64,000 bases of DNA from Geodermatophilus sp. DF01-2 (GCF_004571065.1 NZ_SPQN01000002.1:62001-126000); one strand, 5' to 3'; positions 8,205 through 18,764 are shown, counted from the first letter of the stretch. Numbers and translations: made by a program. Notes: generated from the letters alone by a model not told the origin.

Positions 8205-9125
8205 TCAGCCGAGCTCGGCCCGGAGCTCCAGGGCGGTGGACGGCCGGGTGGGATCGTCGTCGTCCACGACGGCCAGCAACTGCACCTCCTCGCCGTGGAC
8301 GGCGCGCAGGGCCAGTCCCTCGACCTTGGGCACGCGCCCGTCCACCTCGGGGATCGCGCCGACGTCCAGCACGGTCTCCCCGTCGACCAGCACCAGCGCG
8401 GCAGCCACCACGGGCCCGTCGTCCACCGCGTTGGGAGTGTCCTCGGCGGCGGCGCTCAGCAGCAGCCGGCCGTCGGGCAGGGCGATCGCATCGGTCACCG
8501 CCAGCCCCACGCCGTCCACCTCGCCCAGGTCGTAGACCCGCGGCCGCTCGACCGGCACCGACGCGGGGTCCACCCGGCCGAGGACGGCGTCGACCAGACC
8601 CGCCAGCGGGACGTCGACGCTGCCCGGCCGCACCCCCGCGGCGAGGTTGCCGCGGTTGAACCAGCGCACGGTGTCGCCGTGCCGGCTGGCGCCCTCCAGG
8701 TTGAGCTGGTCGTCCTGGAGCCCGAGGCGCCGAGCCACGCGTCCGTAGAGCGGGGCAAGCTCCCCGGCCTGCGCCACGGGACGCCCGTCGTCCAGGCGCA
8801 CCAGCACGCCCCGCGTGCGTCGGGCCGTCGAACCCGAGCCGAGCAGCAGGACAGCCGGCTTCCCGTCGACCTCCGCCGGGCAGGCCACCTCGAGATCCGG
8901 CTTGAGGTGCTTGGTCCCCGCCGCCTCGCTGAACCGGTCGTGACCGTCCACGGGCGGCAGGAGGCGCACCGGGGTCACCGAGCCGGCCAGGCACCATGCG
9001 GCGGACGTCGAGTCGTCCTGGGCGATCAGCCAGCCGTCACCGAGCGGCGCGATCGCGGAGGCCGCGGTCACCTCGGTCCCGTCGTCGAAGCTCAGTGTCC
9101 GGACGTCGTTCACCGTCACCCGCAC
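8205..9125 (-). CDS. Hypothetical protein, predicted beta-propeller (DUF6929-like)
   Basis: A 306-residue protein with repeated short strands and turns (GDGWLIAQDDSTSAAWCLAG, AVLLLGSGSTARRTRGVLVR, LLAVVDDDDPTRPSTALELR), suggesting a beta-propeller. The motifs KPDLEVACPAEVDGKPAVLL and DQLNLEGASRHGDTVRWFNR recall the DUF6929 or phytase-like group, from memory rather than search. No signal peptide is visible, so it is probably cytoplasmic. It ends six bases after the tRNA-Leu gene on the opposite strand. Function unknown. Confidence 0.65.
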   Translation of the reverse strand: MRVTVNDVRTLSFDDGTEVTAASAIAPLGDGWLIAQDDSTSAAWCLAGSVTPVRLLPPVDGHDRFSEAAGTKHLKPDLEVACPAEVDGKPAVLLLGSGSTARRTRGVLVRLDDGRPVAQAGELAPLYGRVARRLGLQDDQLNLEGASRHGDTVRWFNRGNLAAGVRPGSVDVPLAGLVDAVLGRVDPASVPVERPRVYDLGEVDGVGLAVTDAIALPDGRLLLSAAAEDTPNAVDDGPVVAAALVLVDGETVLDVGAIPEVDGRVPKVEGLALRAVHGEEVQLLAVVDDDDPTRPSTALELRAELG

Positions 9126-9164
9126 CCCGCCACTCTGCCTGCGGGCCGGGCGGTCCGCCTGCTC

Positions 9165-9370
9165 GGCCCGCCGTCACGATCTCGGCGCGGCCCCGGACCG
9201 CCGCCGCGTGACAGGCGTCCACCTCGGTGGAGACGTCCGGGACGACGGGCGCGGTCTGGTCGTGCGTCATGAGGCCGACCTGCACCTCGGGCCGTTGCGG
9301 GTCGGCGAGCGTCACGATCCAGTTGTGGTCCGTGACGAGCTCGAGCCCGAGAACGTCGCCGACAAGGCCG
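9165..9370 (-). pseudogene. Remnant of a VOC/glyoxalase-family protein
   Basis: The reverse frame reads GDVLGLELVTDHNWIVTLAD, then VGLMTHDQTAPVVPDVSTEV, then RAEIVTAG. This is the central half of a glyoxalase/bleomycin-resistance fold, which normally starts with a DVDAAVEFYR-type helix and ends with a DPDGN metal-binding loop. Both ends are missing and replaced by unrelated residues, so it is a truncated relic. It occupies the 404 bp gap between two genes; nothing else in that gap is recognisable. Confidence 0.6.
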
Positions 9371-9529
9371 TCGCCGCCTCCAACGACCCACTGGTCAGGT
9401 CGGGCACCACTCTGCGCACACGCACCGGGGCGGCATGGCTGTCCGCTCCGGCCGTGTCGACGGCGACCGGTCAGCGGTCTTCGCTGGTCAGGGCCGGAAA
9501 GTGTCGTACCTGCGCCGTAGGTTCGTGGT

Positions 9530-11122
9530 GTGTTCATCGGTGGTGGCTACGGCGTCGGTCTGACGGTGACCGACGTCGAGTTGCCGTTGGTCGCGCCGCC
9601 GGGGACGGCGTGGCCGTCGCTGGGCGAGATCCTTCCGGTGCACGCCCGCTCGCCGGAGGAGAAGGCGCTGGAGCTGCAGCGGGTGCAGCAGCTCAAGGCC
9701 GAACTGGCCGCCTACGAGCTGGAGCTGGTGGCTGCGTTCGCCGCCGACCGGCCGGCCTCGGCCGACCGGCAGCCCGGTCAGCCCGGTGCCGCGGCTGAAG
9801 CCGGGGACGACGCGGTGCCGGGCGTGGGGGCGCCGGAGGGGGTGAGCGAGTTCTTCGCCGACGAACTGGCCTTGACGGTGAACTGCGCGCGGGCGACGGC
9901 GACCACGCTGACCGAGCACGCGCTGACGCTGACCGGCTCGCTGCGGGCCACGCACGCGGAGCTGACCCAGGGCCGGCTGGACTGGCCGCGGGCCCGGACC
10001 TTTGCCGAGGAATTGGGGTGGAAGGTGCGCGACGCCGACCCCGCTGTCCTCGCGGAGGTGGAGGCCGCGGTGCTGCCCGAGGCCGCGTCGCTGTCGATCC
10101 GCAAGCTCAAGGAGCGGCTGCGCGCCGAGTTGGCCGCCCGGGACGCCGCGGCGTCGGATCGGCGGCGGGATAAGGTGCACCGGGCGGTGAACGTCCGCCG
10201 CCGTCCGGTCGGCGACGGGATCAGCGAGCTGGTCGCCGGGATGCCCGACGAGCTGGCCGCGGCGTGCCAGGCCACGCTCGACGAGCTGGCCTGGCGGGCC
10301 AAGCAGGCCGGGGACGACCGCCCGATCGGGATGCTGCGCGTCGGCGTGCTCGCCGACCTGATCCAGCGCCCCTGGCTGGTGCCCGACCCGGTCGCCGCAC
10401 ACGTGGAGGTGCAGGTGCCGGTCGGCGCGCTGACCCCGGAGCGGTTCCTGGCCTCCGGCGCCCCGGTGCCGCCGGCGTTCGCCCGGCCCGGATCGGTGGT
10501 CGAGCCGACCGGGGCGGTGGCCGGCACGCCGATCACCGCTGCGCACGTGCGCGACCTGCTGGCCCAGCTCGACGCCATCGGCCTTCAAGCACCGCCCGGG
10601 GGCAGCCTGACCTTCTCCTTCACCGACGACGCAGGCGCCCTGCAGGCCCTCGCCACGCTGCGCGAGCTGCGCGCCGCTGGCCGGCGCGGCTGCCGCGACC
10701 ACCCGGGGAGCGACTGCGGCTGCCCGGTGATCACCCGGCCCGCACCGACCGACGCCTACGAGCCGACCGCGGCGCAGGACCGGTTCGTCCAGACGCGGGA
10801 TCGCACCTGCCGGCATCCGGGGTGTGACAACCGGGCCGGCTGGGCGGATGCCGACCACGTCATTCCGCACGCCGCCGGCGGGGCCACCGCCTGCTCGAAC
10901 TTGTGCTGTCTGTGTCGGCGGCACCATCGGCTGAAGACCTTCGCCCCGGGTTGGACCTACGCGATGACCCCCGACGGCATCCTCACCGTCACCACCCCCG
11001 CCGGCGTCACCCGCACCAGCCGACCACCCGGCCTGCAACTCACCGGCCCCCGCGTGCTCACCCGCCCACCCGACCAACCACCACCGGCGGCCGACCCCGC
11101 CGACGACCCACCACCGTTCTAG
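9530..11122 (+). CDS. DUF222 and HNH endonuclease-domain protein (13E12-repeat family)
   Basis: A 530-residue protein. Residues 40-330 carry the helical DUF222 domain (KALELQRVQQLKAELAAYEL and the LTHAELTQGRLDWPRARTFA-like segment). An HNH nuclease motif follows near the C-terminus: CRHPGCDNRAGWADADHVIP, then HAAGGATACSNLCCLCRRHH. The two CxxC pairs and DADH...HH give a zinc-supported HNH site. The family is abundant and multicopy in actinobacteria and resembles mycobacterial 13E12/REP13E12 proteins, so mobility or a defence role is suspected but unproven. The start GTG 9530 is the first in frame. The last 60 residues are Pro/Thr-rich. Confidence 0.85.
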   Translation: MFIGGGYGVGLTVTDVELPLVAPPGTAWPSLGEILPVHARSPEEKALELQRVQQLKAELAAYELELVAAFAADRPASADRQPGQPGAAAEAGDDAVPGVGAPEGVSEFFADELALTVNCARATATTLTEHALTLTGSLRATHAELTQGRLDWPRARTFAEELGWKVRDADPAVLAEVEAAVLPEAASLSIRKLKERLRAELAARDAAASDRRRDKVHRAVNVRRRPVGDGISELVAGMPDELAAACQATLDELAWRAKQAGDDRPIGMLRVGVLADLIQRPWLVPDPVAAHVEVQVPVGALTPERFLASGAPVPPAFARPGSVVEPTGAVAGTPITAAHVRDLLAQLDAIGLQAPPGGSLTFSFTDDAGALQALATLRELRAAGRRGCRDHPGSDCGCPVITRPAPTDAYEPTAAQDRFVQTRDRTCRHPGCDNRAGWADADHVIPHAAGGATACSNLCCLCRRHHRLKTFAPGWTYAMTPDGILTVTTPAGVTRTSRPPGLQLTGPRVLTRPPDQPPPAADPADDPPPF

Positions 11123-11299
11123 GTCGGGCCCGGAGAGGGGAATCACACCGCTGCGTCACCGCAGGTCAGCGGCTTGCTGAGCGTGAGCGGGGTCGGACAG
11201 CCTGCAACAGGACCCGTAGGCTGAGCGAGCAGGCCTGGCGCGCAGTGCTGCCCGATCCAGGTCCCTCTTCCCTGCACGTCATCAACCCCGTCGGAGCTC

Positions 11300-12121
11300 A
11301 TGACCTCCCCGCGCCCCGAGACGACCGACCGTTCCGAACAGCCCGAGGAGAGGCCGCAGGGCGTCCAGCTCAGCGCCACCCAGGTGGCCGCCGGCGCCCT
11401 GGCCGCGGTGTCCTCCGCCGTGGTGGCCTCCTTCTTCGGCCTCGCCGGCACCCTGGTCGGCGCCGCGCTGGCCAGCGTGATCAGCACCGTCAGCGCCGCG
11501 CTCTACAGCAGCTCCCTGCAGAGGACGAACCAGCGGCTGCAGCGGGCCCGCGGGCAGCTCACCGGGCGCCACGCCCGCGTCGTCGACGAGCCCGACGCGG
11601 CCCCTGCCACCCGCGTACTGCCCGCCCGCATCGACCCACGCCACGCACCGGCTCCGCGACGCAGGCCGCGCTGGACCCGCGTGGCCGCCTACGCCGCAGC
11701 CGTGTTCGTCATGGCCATGGGCATCGTGACCGGGATCGAGCTGATCGGCCAGAAGCCGGTGTCCGCGCTCGTCGGCGCCACCGAGACCGCCAGGACGACG
11801 ACGATCGGCGCGATCACCACCGCGTCGTCGTCCGAGGAGGAGTCCGAGGAGTCCGAGGAGTCCGACCCGTCGATGCCGTCGTCGCCTACCACCACCGCGC
11901 CGGCGACCGGGACCGGCGCACCGGTCACCCCGACGGACGACGGCTCGACGGTGGAGGACGAGGAGTCCGGCAGCGACGGGTCCGAGCCGGCGACGCCCAC
12001 GACGTCCTCGGGCAGCGGGCGGGCCACCGGCAGTGAGCCCACCGACTCCTCCGGCGACCCGTCGGAGGAGTCGCCGGGGAGCGCACCGGCACCGGGCGCA
12101 GGGGCCGAGCCGACGCCCTGA
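11300..12121 (+). CDS. Membrane protein with acidic, Ser/Thr/Pro-rich tail
   Basis: A 273-residue protein with two hydrophobic segments: a glycine/alanine-rich one at about residues 25-65 (AAGALAAVSSAVVASFFGLA, LVGAALASVISTVSAAL) and one at about 128-150 (VAAYAAAVFVMAMGIVTGIE). The rest, from residue 175, is a low-complexity stretch rich in Glu, Ser, Thr and Pro (EEESEESEESDPSMP), probably extracytoplasmic and flexible. The pattern is common in actinobacterial surface proteins. Function unknown. A perfect hairpin terminator follows it. Confidence 0.7.
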   Translation: MTSPRPETTDRSEQPEERPQGVQLSATQVAAGALAAVSSAVVASFFGLAGTLVGAALASVISTVSAALYSSSLQRTNQRLQRARGQLTGRHARVVDEPDAAPATRVLPARIDPRHAPAPRRRPRWTRVAAYAAAVFVMAMGIVTGIELIGQKPVSALVGATETARTTTIGAITTASSSEEESEESEESDPSMPSSPTTTAPATGTGAPVTPTDDGSTVEDEESGSDGSEPATPTTSSGSGRATGSEPTDSSGDPSEESPGSAPAPGAGAEPTP

Positions 12122-12128
12122 CCAGGCG

Positions 12129-12159
12129 CCCGCGGCCCCGACCTCGTCGGGGCCGCGGG
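12129..12159 (+). terminator. Perfect GC hairpin downstream of the membrane protein gene
   Basis: A 14-base stem (cccgcggccccgac / gtcggggccgcggg) with a 3-base loop starts eight bases after the stop. There is no T-tract, as is usual in high-GC actinobacteria. Confidence 0.65.
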
Positions 12160-12243
12160 AACCCGGTCGGAGCCGGACGGCGACCGTCGCGTCGAACCAG
12201 ACCACCAGCTGGTCGACCGGCCGAACGTCTCAGCCGGCCGGTG

Positions 12244-12855
12244 TCAGGACCGCACGAGCAGCTCCGGGACCAGGGGGACCAGCGCGGCGAACGCCTGCCC
12301 ACGGTGGCTGCGTGCGTCCTTCTCCGCCGCCGTCAGCTCGGCCGCGGTGAGGTCCAGCCCGTCCGGCACGAACACCGGGTCGTAGCCGAAGCCGTTGCCA
12401 CCCCGCTTCCCGCGGACCACCCGGCCGCGCCACGAGCGCTCCAGCACCCGCTCGGCGCCGTTCGGGGTCACGATCGCGGCCGCGCAGACGAAGGCCGCGC
12501 CGCGCCGCTCGTCGGGCACGTCGGCGAGCTGGCCGAGCAGCAGCGCGGTGTTGGCGTCGTCGTCCCCGTGCCGGCCCGACCAACGCGCCGACAGGACGCC
12601 GGGCATCCCGTTGAGCGCGTCGACGCTGAGGCCCGAGTCGTCGGCGACCGCCGGCAGGCCCGTGTACCGGACCGCCTCTCGCGCTTTGAGCAACGCATTC
12701 TCCGCGAACGTCACGCCGGTCTCCGGGGCCTCCGGGTACTCCGGCACGTCCCGCAGGCCCACCACGGCCACCCCGGGGACGGCGCTCTCCAGCAGCCGTT
12801 GCAGTTCGGCCAGCTTGCCGGGGTTGCGGGTGGCCAGGAGCAACCGGGCGCTCAT
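12244..12855 (-). CDS. rdgB: RdgB/HAM1 family XTP/dITP pyrophosphatase
   Basis: A 203-residue house-cleaning enzyme that hydrolyses ITP, XTP and their deoxy forms to keep deaminated purines out of nucleic acid. Signature residues are [18 protein letters not shown] (5-22), [33 protein letters not shown] (65-85 region) and [16 protein letters not shown]. The ATG at 12855 overlaps the rph stop (ATGA), so it is translated from the same message as rph, as in many actinobacteria. Confidence 0.95.
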   Translation of the reverse strand: MSARLLLATRNPGKLAELQRLLESAVPGVAVVGLRDVPEYPEAPETGVTFAENALLKAREAVRYTGLPAVADDSGLSVDALNGMPGVLSARWSGRHGDDDANTALLLGQLADVPDERRGAAFVCAAAIVTPNGAERVLERSWRGRVVRGKRGGNGFGYDPVFVPDGLDLTAAELTAAEKDARSHRGQAFAALVPLVPELLVRS

Positions 12856-13604
12856 CGGGCGCCGGCCTGCTGCAGGGCCTCGGCCTGGAGCCGGGTGAGG
12901 TCGGCGCACCCGGCGACCGCCAGGTCGAGCAGCGCATCCAGGGTCGAGCGGTCGAAGACGCCGTTCTCCGCGGTGCCCTGGACCTCGACGAAGCTGCCGT
13001 CGCCCGTGCACACGACGTTCATGTCGGTGCCGGCGCGCACGTCCTCCTCGTAGGCGAGGTCCAGCCGCGGCTGGCCGTCGATCACGCCGACGCTCACCGC
13101 GGCCACCGACTGCAGGATCGCCTTCGCGCGGGCCAGCTTCCGCCGCTCCCCCAGCCAGGACACGGCGTCGGCCAGGGCGACGTACGCGCCGGTGATCGCC
13201 GCCGTCCGGGTCCCGCCGTCGGCCTGCAGGACGTCGCAGTCGACCGCGATGCTGTTCTCCCCCAGCGCCGCCAGGTCGATCGACGCCCGCAGCGAGCGCC
13301 CGACCAACCGGCTGATCTCGTGGGTGCGCCCGCCGACCCGGCCCTTGACCGACTCGCGGTTACTGCGAGTGTGCGTGGCCCGCGGCAGCATCGCGTACTC
13401 GGCGGTGACCCAGCCCAGCCCCGAGCCCTTGCGCCAGCGCGGCACCCCCTCGGTGACGCTGGCCGCACACAGCACGCGGGTCCGGCCGAACTCGACGAGC
13501 ACCGAACCCTCGGCGTGGTCGAGCCAGTTGCGGGTGATCGTCACGGGTCGGAGCTGGTCGGCCGCCCGGCCGTCGGGGCGCGGGCTCGCGGCTGCTGCGG
13601 TCAC
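12852..13604 (-). CDS. rph: Ribonuclease PH
   Basis: A 250-residue phosphorolytic 3'-5' exoribonuclease that trims tRNA 3' ends. Visible features are [13 protein letters not shown] (RPDGR-like start), [20 protein letters not shown], the phosphate-binding arginines in [39 protein letters not shown], and [17 protein letters not shown]. Start GTG 13604. It is the first gene of a two-gene rph-rdgB operon, an order shared with mycobacteria. Confidence 0.95.
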   Translation of the reverse strand: MTAAAASPRPDGRAADQLRPVTITRNWLDHAEGSVLVEFGRTRVLCAASVTEGVPRWRKGSGLGWVTAEYAMLPRATHTRSNRESVKGRVGGRTHEISRLVGRSLRASIDLAALGENSIAVDCDVLQADGGTRTAAITGAYVALADAVSWLGERRKLARAKAILQSVAAVSVGVIDGQPRLDLAYEEDVRAGTDMNVVCTGDGSFVEVQGTAENGVFDRSTLDALLDLAVAGCADLTRLQAEALQQAGAR

Positions 13605-13671
13605 GTACGCCGACGATAGTGGCGGGACGACACGGGGCCGCGGTGTGGACCGGTCGCGGAGGCCCGCAGGC

Positions 13672-13732
13672 CCGCTCCAGGGCACCGCCCCGAGCGTGCG
13701 AGGGGTGGGAAGGAGGGGGTCCTTCCACCGAC
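13672..13732. repeat. Dispersed GC-rich intergenic repeat, copy 4
   Basis: Reads gctccagggcaccgccccga, then gcgtgcgaggggtgggaagg, then agggggtccttcc. Unusually, it lies between divergent starts (rph and yjbQ), not at a gene end. Confidence 0.65.
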
Positions 13733-13833
13733 CGGGACACGGGCAACGGCTGAACCGCGGAGGGGACGGCACCGGGCCGCGGTGTCGTCCGGTAGGACGA
13801 CGACGTCACCGCGGTGCGGTCCGGAGGACCGCC

Positions 13834-14256
13834 ATGTCATCGTCACCGGTCATGCGATCAGAGCTGCGGACGGTCCGGACCGGAGGCGTGCCCACGGTGG
13901 TCGACCTCACCGACGAGTGCGCCGAGTTCGTGCGCGGCGAGGACGACGGGCTGTTGCACGTGTTCGTGCCGCACGCGACGGCGGGCGTGGCCATCATCGA
14001 GACCGGCTCCGGCAGCGACGACGACCTGCTGGCCCGGCTCGACGTCCTGCTCCCGCGGGACGAGCGCTGGCGCCACCGGCACGGCAGCCCCGGCCACGGC
14101 CGCGACCACGTGCTGCCGGCCTTCGTCCCGCCGCACGCCAGCGTCCCGGTGCTGGAGGGCCGCCTGCAGCTGGGCACCTGGCAGCGGATCTGCCTGGTGG
14201 ACACCAACACCGACAACCCGCAGCGGCACGTCCGGCTGTCCTTCCTCGCCGGCTGA
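13834..14256 (+). CDS. YjbQ/UPF0047 family protein (secondary thiamine-phosphate synthase-like)
   Basis: A 140-residue protein with the UPF0047 pattern: GLLHVFVPHATAGVAIIE near residues 36-53, HGSPGHGRDHVLPAFVPPHA near 78-97 and GRLQLGTWQRICLVDTN near 105-122. The conserved histidines and the TWQRI segment define the family. E. coli YjbQ has a minor thiamine-phosphate synthase activity in vitro; the true role is unresolved. Start ATG 13834 follows GGAGGA. It is upstream of bcp on the same strand with a 140 bp gap. Confidence 0.88.
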   Translation: MSSSPVMRSELRTVRTGGVPTVVDLTDECAEFVRGEDDGLLHVFVPHATAGVAIIETGSGSDDDLLARLDVLLPRDERWRHRHGSPGHGRDHVLPAFVPPHASVPVLEGRLQLGTWQRICLVDTNTDNPQRHVRLSFLAG

Positions 14257-14396
14257 CCAGCCCCGGCAGCATCGCGGCGAGGAGCGAGCGAGGAGCGGAC
14301 CGGGACGCGGAAGCCGGCCGATGTCACCGCCGGGTGGCCTCTCCTCCGTGGCGCGCCCCGTGGAGGGACGTCGGTCGGGCACGGCAGGATACCGGC

Positions 14397-14897
14397 ATGA
14401 CCGACACCGACAGCGGCCTCGACACGGCTCCCGTCCGCCTGGCGCCGGGCGACCCCGCGCCGGAGTTCACGCTGCCCGACGCCGACGGCAACCCGGTCTC
14501 GCTCACCGGCCACCGGGGACGCCGGGTGATCGTCTACTGCTACCCCGCGGCCATGACCCCGGGCTGCACCACACAGGCCGTCGACTTCACCGCCTCCGCC
14601 GGGGACCTGGCCGAGGCGGGGCTCGACATCATCGGCATCTCCCCCGATCCGCCGGAGAAGCTGCTGCGCTTCCGCGAGAAGGAGGACCTGGGGATCACCC
14701 TGCTCTCCGACCCCGACAAGCGGGTGCTGGCCGCGTACGGCGCGTACGGGACCAAGAAGCTGTACGGCAAGGAGGTCGTCGGCGTGATCCGGTCGACCTT
14801 CGTCATCGACGCCGAGGGGCGGATCGAGAAGGCCGGCTACAACGTCAAGGCCACCGGGCACGTCGCCAAGCTGCGCCGCGACCTCGGCCTGGGTTGA
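14397..14897 (+). CDS. bcp: Thioredoxin-dependent thiol peroxidase (BCP/PrxQ type)
   Basis: A 166-residue peroxiredoxin: GDPAPEFTLPDADGNPVSL (18-36), YCYPAAMTPGCTTQAVDF with the peroxidatic Cys at about residue 57, and a terminal strand STFVIDAEGRIEKAGYNVKA. PrxQ proteins often have a resolving Cys five residues after the peroxidatic one (CTTEAC); here that position is not Cys, so resolution must use another thiol. It reduces H2O2 and alkyl peroxides in the cytoplasm. Standalone transcription unit, convergent with DUF4262. Confidence 0.92.
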   Translation: MTDTDSGLDTAPVRLAPGDPAPEFTLPDADGNPVSLTGHRGRRVIVYCYPAAMTPGCTTQAVDFTASAGDLAEAGLDIIGISPDPPEKLLRFREKEDLGITLLSDPDKRVLAAYGAYGTKKLYGKEVVGVIRSTFVIDAEGRIEKAGYNVKATGHVAKLRRDLGLG

Positions 14898-14902
14898 ACG
14901 AG

Positions 14903-14990
14903 GACCACCCCTCCCCCCACGCCTCGTAGAAGGACTCGTCCTCCCCACCCCTCGCAAGCTCAGGGCGAGGGCCCGGGACGAGGCCAGCGG
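14903..14990. repeat. Dispersed GC-rich intergenic repeat, copy 5
   Basis: Lies between the convergent bcp and DUF4262 genes. Reads gaaggactcgtcctccccac, then ccctcgcaagctcagggcga, then gggcccgggacga. Confidence 0.65.
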
Positions 14991-15011
14991 GCACTGGAGG
15001 GCGGCCGCGGC

Positions 15012-15497
15012 TCACGCCCGCCACGTGCCGGGGCGCGGCTGGCACTCCGGCCCGCACGGGTAGCCCTCCTCCCAGGGGAAGTACCCGTCCGCGTGGCTCC
15101 ACGCCAGCTGGTAGGCCGGTACCGAGTACTCGGGCGGCCGCTGGTAGAAGCGGTTGGCCCCCAGGACCACCTCACCGGGGTTGGGTGAGGTCTCGACGCA
15201 CAGCCGCCCCTCCCAGTCGTCCCAGACGATCAGCTCACCGGGCACCAGGTCGCGACCGGCGGCGACCTCCTCGGCGGCCCGCTGCAGCACGCCGTGCGTG
15301 GTGTCGACGCCCAGGCCCACCAGGACGAGCTCGGGGTGGCCGAGCCCGAACAGGCCGATGGTGTATCCGAACGCCGGTTCGCCGTCCTCCTCCCCGGAGC
15401 CGACGTACTGCACCGCCCAGCGGTGCTGCCGGATCACCTGGGCGAGGTGGGCGTCCTCCTGGTCGAGCCAGGCCGTGGTCTGCGGGTCGAGGGGCAT
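15012..15497 (-). CDS. DUF4262-domain protein
   Basis: A 161-residue protein matching DUF4262: [59 protein letters not shown], and a W-rich end ([20 protein letters not shown]). The ...AYTIGL..GHPEL... core is diagnostic. Function is unknown; relatives occur widely as single-gene units in actinobacteria. Start ATG 15497 is chosen; GTG 15512 is also possible. Confidence 0.8.
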   Translation of the reverse strand: MPLDPQTTAWLDQEDAHLAQVIRQHRWAVQYVGSGEEDGEPAFGYTIGLFGLGHPELVLVGLGVDTTHGVLQRAAEEVAAGRDLVPGELIVWDDWEGRLCVETSPNPGEVVLGANRFYQRPPEYSVPAYQLAWSHADGYFPWEEGYPCGPECQPRPGTWRA

Positions 15498-15590
15498 GGC
15501 CGGAGGGTGCACGGGAGGGCCGAGCCCGTGCCGGTGCGCGAGCGGCGGGCTGTGGACGGCGCCGCGCGCTGTGGAGGGCGCGGCGGAACG

Positions 15591-16544
15591 TCAGTCCCCC
15601 GCCTCCGCGCGGCGGGCGCGGGCGCGACGGCGGCCCTCGTGCATCGCCTGCACGCGGGCGACCGGGATGGTGTGCCCCTCGGCCACCAGGTCGGCGGGCA
15701 GCTCCTGCGGGTCCGGGAGCAGCGCCGTCCACGGGTCGCCGTCCCCGAGCCGCTCCGGCGCGGTACGCACGGTGACGTCGCCGGGCCGCACCGACGGGAG
15801 GTCGTCCCATGCGACCGGCGCCGACACCGGCAGTCCCGGGCGGATGCGTGGGCTGTACGCGGCCACGACCGTCGAGGCGTACGACCGGGTGGAGTCGAGG
15901 AAGACCCGGCCGTGCCGGTCCTCGACGATGTACGCCGTCGTCGCCAGGTCGGGGCCGAGCCGGGCGGAGCGCGCGGCCAGCGCGCGGGTCGCGGCGGCGG
16001 CGTCCTCGGGCCTCGATCCGCGCACCGGGACGACGACGTGCAGGCCCTTCGACCCGCTGGTCTTCACCGCCCCGGCGAGGCCGGAGTTCGCCAGCGCCCG
16101 CCGCACCAGCTCCGCCGCCCGCACCGCCACGGCGAAGTCGGCGCCCTCCGGCGGGTCGAGGTCGAGCACGATCCCGGTCGGCTCCTCCTCGCCGGCGCGG
16201 ATGAACGGCACGTGGAACTCGACCGCCCGCTGGTTGGCCAGCCAGAGCAGCGTCCGCCGGTCGTCGCAGAGCACCTGGTGCACCTCGCGGTGCGCGCCGA
16301 CCGACCAGACGGGGACGGTGCGCACCCACCTCGGCGCCCCCTTGGCCACGTTGCGCTGCACGAACGGCTCCTGGCCCGGCCGCACCCGCTTCACCGACAG
16401 CGGGCGGCCGGCCAGCTGGGGCACCAGCCGGAAGGCGTTCGCGTCGAGGTGGTCGACCAGGTCCCCCTTGGTGACCTCGAGCCCGTCGCCGAGCGGAGAG
16501 TCGAGACTGGTCAGCCGGACGCCGTCCCGTTCGTCGTCGGCCAC
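15591..16544 (-). CDS. LigD-type polymerase (primase) domain protein, non-homologous end joining
   Basis: A 317-residue standalone polymerase domain of the LigD/AEP family. Landmarks are GDLVDHLDANAFRLVPQLAG, then QRNVAKGAPRWVRTVPV, then the catalytic metal-binding pair in GIVLDLDPPEG (Asp128, Asp130), then KTSGSKGLHVVVPV, and later RPGLPVSAPVAWDDLP. In bacterial end joining it adds (ribo)nucleotides at DNA breaks and cooperates with Ku and a LigD ligase domain. Neither Ku nor a ligase is in this window, so the partners must be elsewhere. The last 25 residues are Arg-rich (GRRRARARRAEAGD). Confidence 0.88.
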   Translation of the reverse strand: MADDERDGVRLTSLDSPLGDGLEVTKGDLVDHLDANAFRLVPQLAGRPLSVKRVRPGQEPFVQRNVAKGAPRWVRTVPVWSVGAHREVHQVLCDDRRTLLWLANQRAVEFHVPFIRAGEEEPTGIVLDLDPPEGADFAVAVRAAELVRRALANSGLAGAVKTSGSKGLHVVVPVRGSRPEDAAAATRALAARSARLGPDLATTAYIVEDRHGRVFLDSTRSYASTVVAAYSPRIRPGLPVSAPVAWDDLPSVRPGDVTVRTAPERLGDGDPWTALLPDPQELPADLVAEGHTIPVARVQAMHEGRRRARARRAEAGD

Positions 16545-16583
16545 CGGCCCACCGTGCCCGGGCGCGCCCGCCCGGGCAACCGC

Positions 16584-17324
16584 TCAGATCTCGTAGGTGG
16601 CGCCCGGGGCGACCAGCTCGGCGGCGGGGAAGACCGCCCGGGCCGCGGCGAGCTGCGCCGCGGGATCGACCCAGGCCGGCACGTGGGTGAGCATCAGCCG
16701 GTCGACGTCCGCGGCGGCGGCGTGCTCGCCGGCCTCGCGGCCGGTGAGGTGCAGGCCCTCCGGGAGATCCGGGACGTCGGGGTGGGCGGCCTCGGCCAGC
16801 AGGACGTCCGCGCCGCGGGCGAGTTCGACCACGGCGACGCTCGCGCCGGTGTCGCCGGTGTAGACCAGCGACCGGCCGCCGGCGGTCAGCCGGACCGCGT
16901 AGCACTCGACCGGGTGGGCGGTGCGCGCCGTGCGCACCGCGAAGGGCCCGAGGTCGAACGGCTCGCCGGTGAGAACGGCGAAGTCGAAGACGTCCTCCAG
17001 GGGGGCACCGTCCCCGTAGTAGGCCGCTGCGAGGCGGCGGTCGGCGCCCGGCGGGGCGTAGAGGGGCACCGGTCGCCCCCGGGAGCGCCCCGAGTAGCGG
17101 TGCCACACGATGAACGGGGCGACGTCGAGGCAGTGGTCGGCGTGCAGGTGCGACAGGTACAGCGCATCGATGGTGGCCGGGTCGGCGAGGGACTGCAGCG
17201 TCCCGAAGGCGCCGTTGCCGAGGTCGAGCAGCACGCGGAAGCCATCGTGCTCGACGAGGTAGCACGACGCCGGGGACGCCGGTCCCGGGCCGCTGCCCGA
17301 GCAGCCGACCACCGTCAGCCTCAC
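16584..17324 (-). CDS. MBL-fold hydrolase, Rv1339-like class II cAMP phosphodiesterase
   Basis: A 246-residue metallo-beta-lactamase-fold enzyme with the zinc motif YLSHLHADHCLDVAPF (about 56-71), a second His in RTAHPVE, Asp in YTGDTGAS and a final His in MLTHVPAW. In mycobacteria the gene at this position (between cysM/murI and rph) is Rv1339, an atypical class II phosphodiesterase that degrades cAMP. Synteny with cysM here supports orthology, though the biochemical role in this organism is inference. No signal peptide is seen. Confidence 0.82.
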   Translation of the reverse strand: MRLTVVGCSGSGPGPASPASCYLVEHDGFRVLLDLGNGAFGTLQSLADPATIDALYLSHLHADHCLDVAPFIVWHRYSGRSRGRPVPLYAPPGADRRLAAAYYGDGAPLEDVFDFAVLTGEPFDLGPFAVRTARTAHPVECYAVRLTAGGRSLVYTGDTGASVAVVELARGADVLLAEAAHPDVPDLPEGLHLTGREAGEHAAAADVDRLMLTHVPAWVDPAAQLAAARAVFPAAELVAPGATYEI

Positions 17325-17391
17325 GCCGTGCTCCCCCGCTCGCTTCCCATCGGCGCCGGTCAGGCTAGCCGGGCGGGCCGGGAGACCGTCG

Positions 17392-18655
<1,264 letters not shown>

Positions 18656-18764
18656 GGCGTGCTGTTCTCCTCAGGGGCTCGGGTTTTGCGTGGCCGCTGT
18701 CACGCAGCGGGACGGACGTCTGGACGGGCAACGCCCGCTCGCCGTCGGGCATTCCTGGGGGCGG

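Noticed and set aside
9530-11122. Treating the DUF222-HNH gene as an active insertion sequence
   Set aside because: No terminal inverted repeats, target duplication or transposase were found. The family is multicopy, but mobility is not shown by the sequence.
15235-17265. A 676-codon reverse frame spanning the DUF4262, LigD and MBL genes
   Set aside because: It is out of phase with all three recognisable proteins and is Arg/Pro/Gly-rich; frame-shadow artefact.
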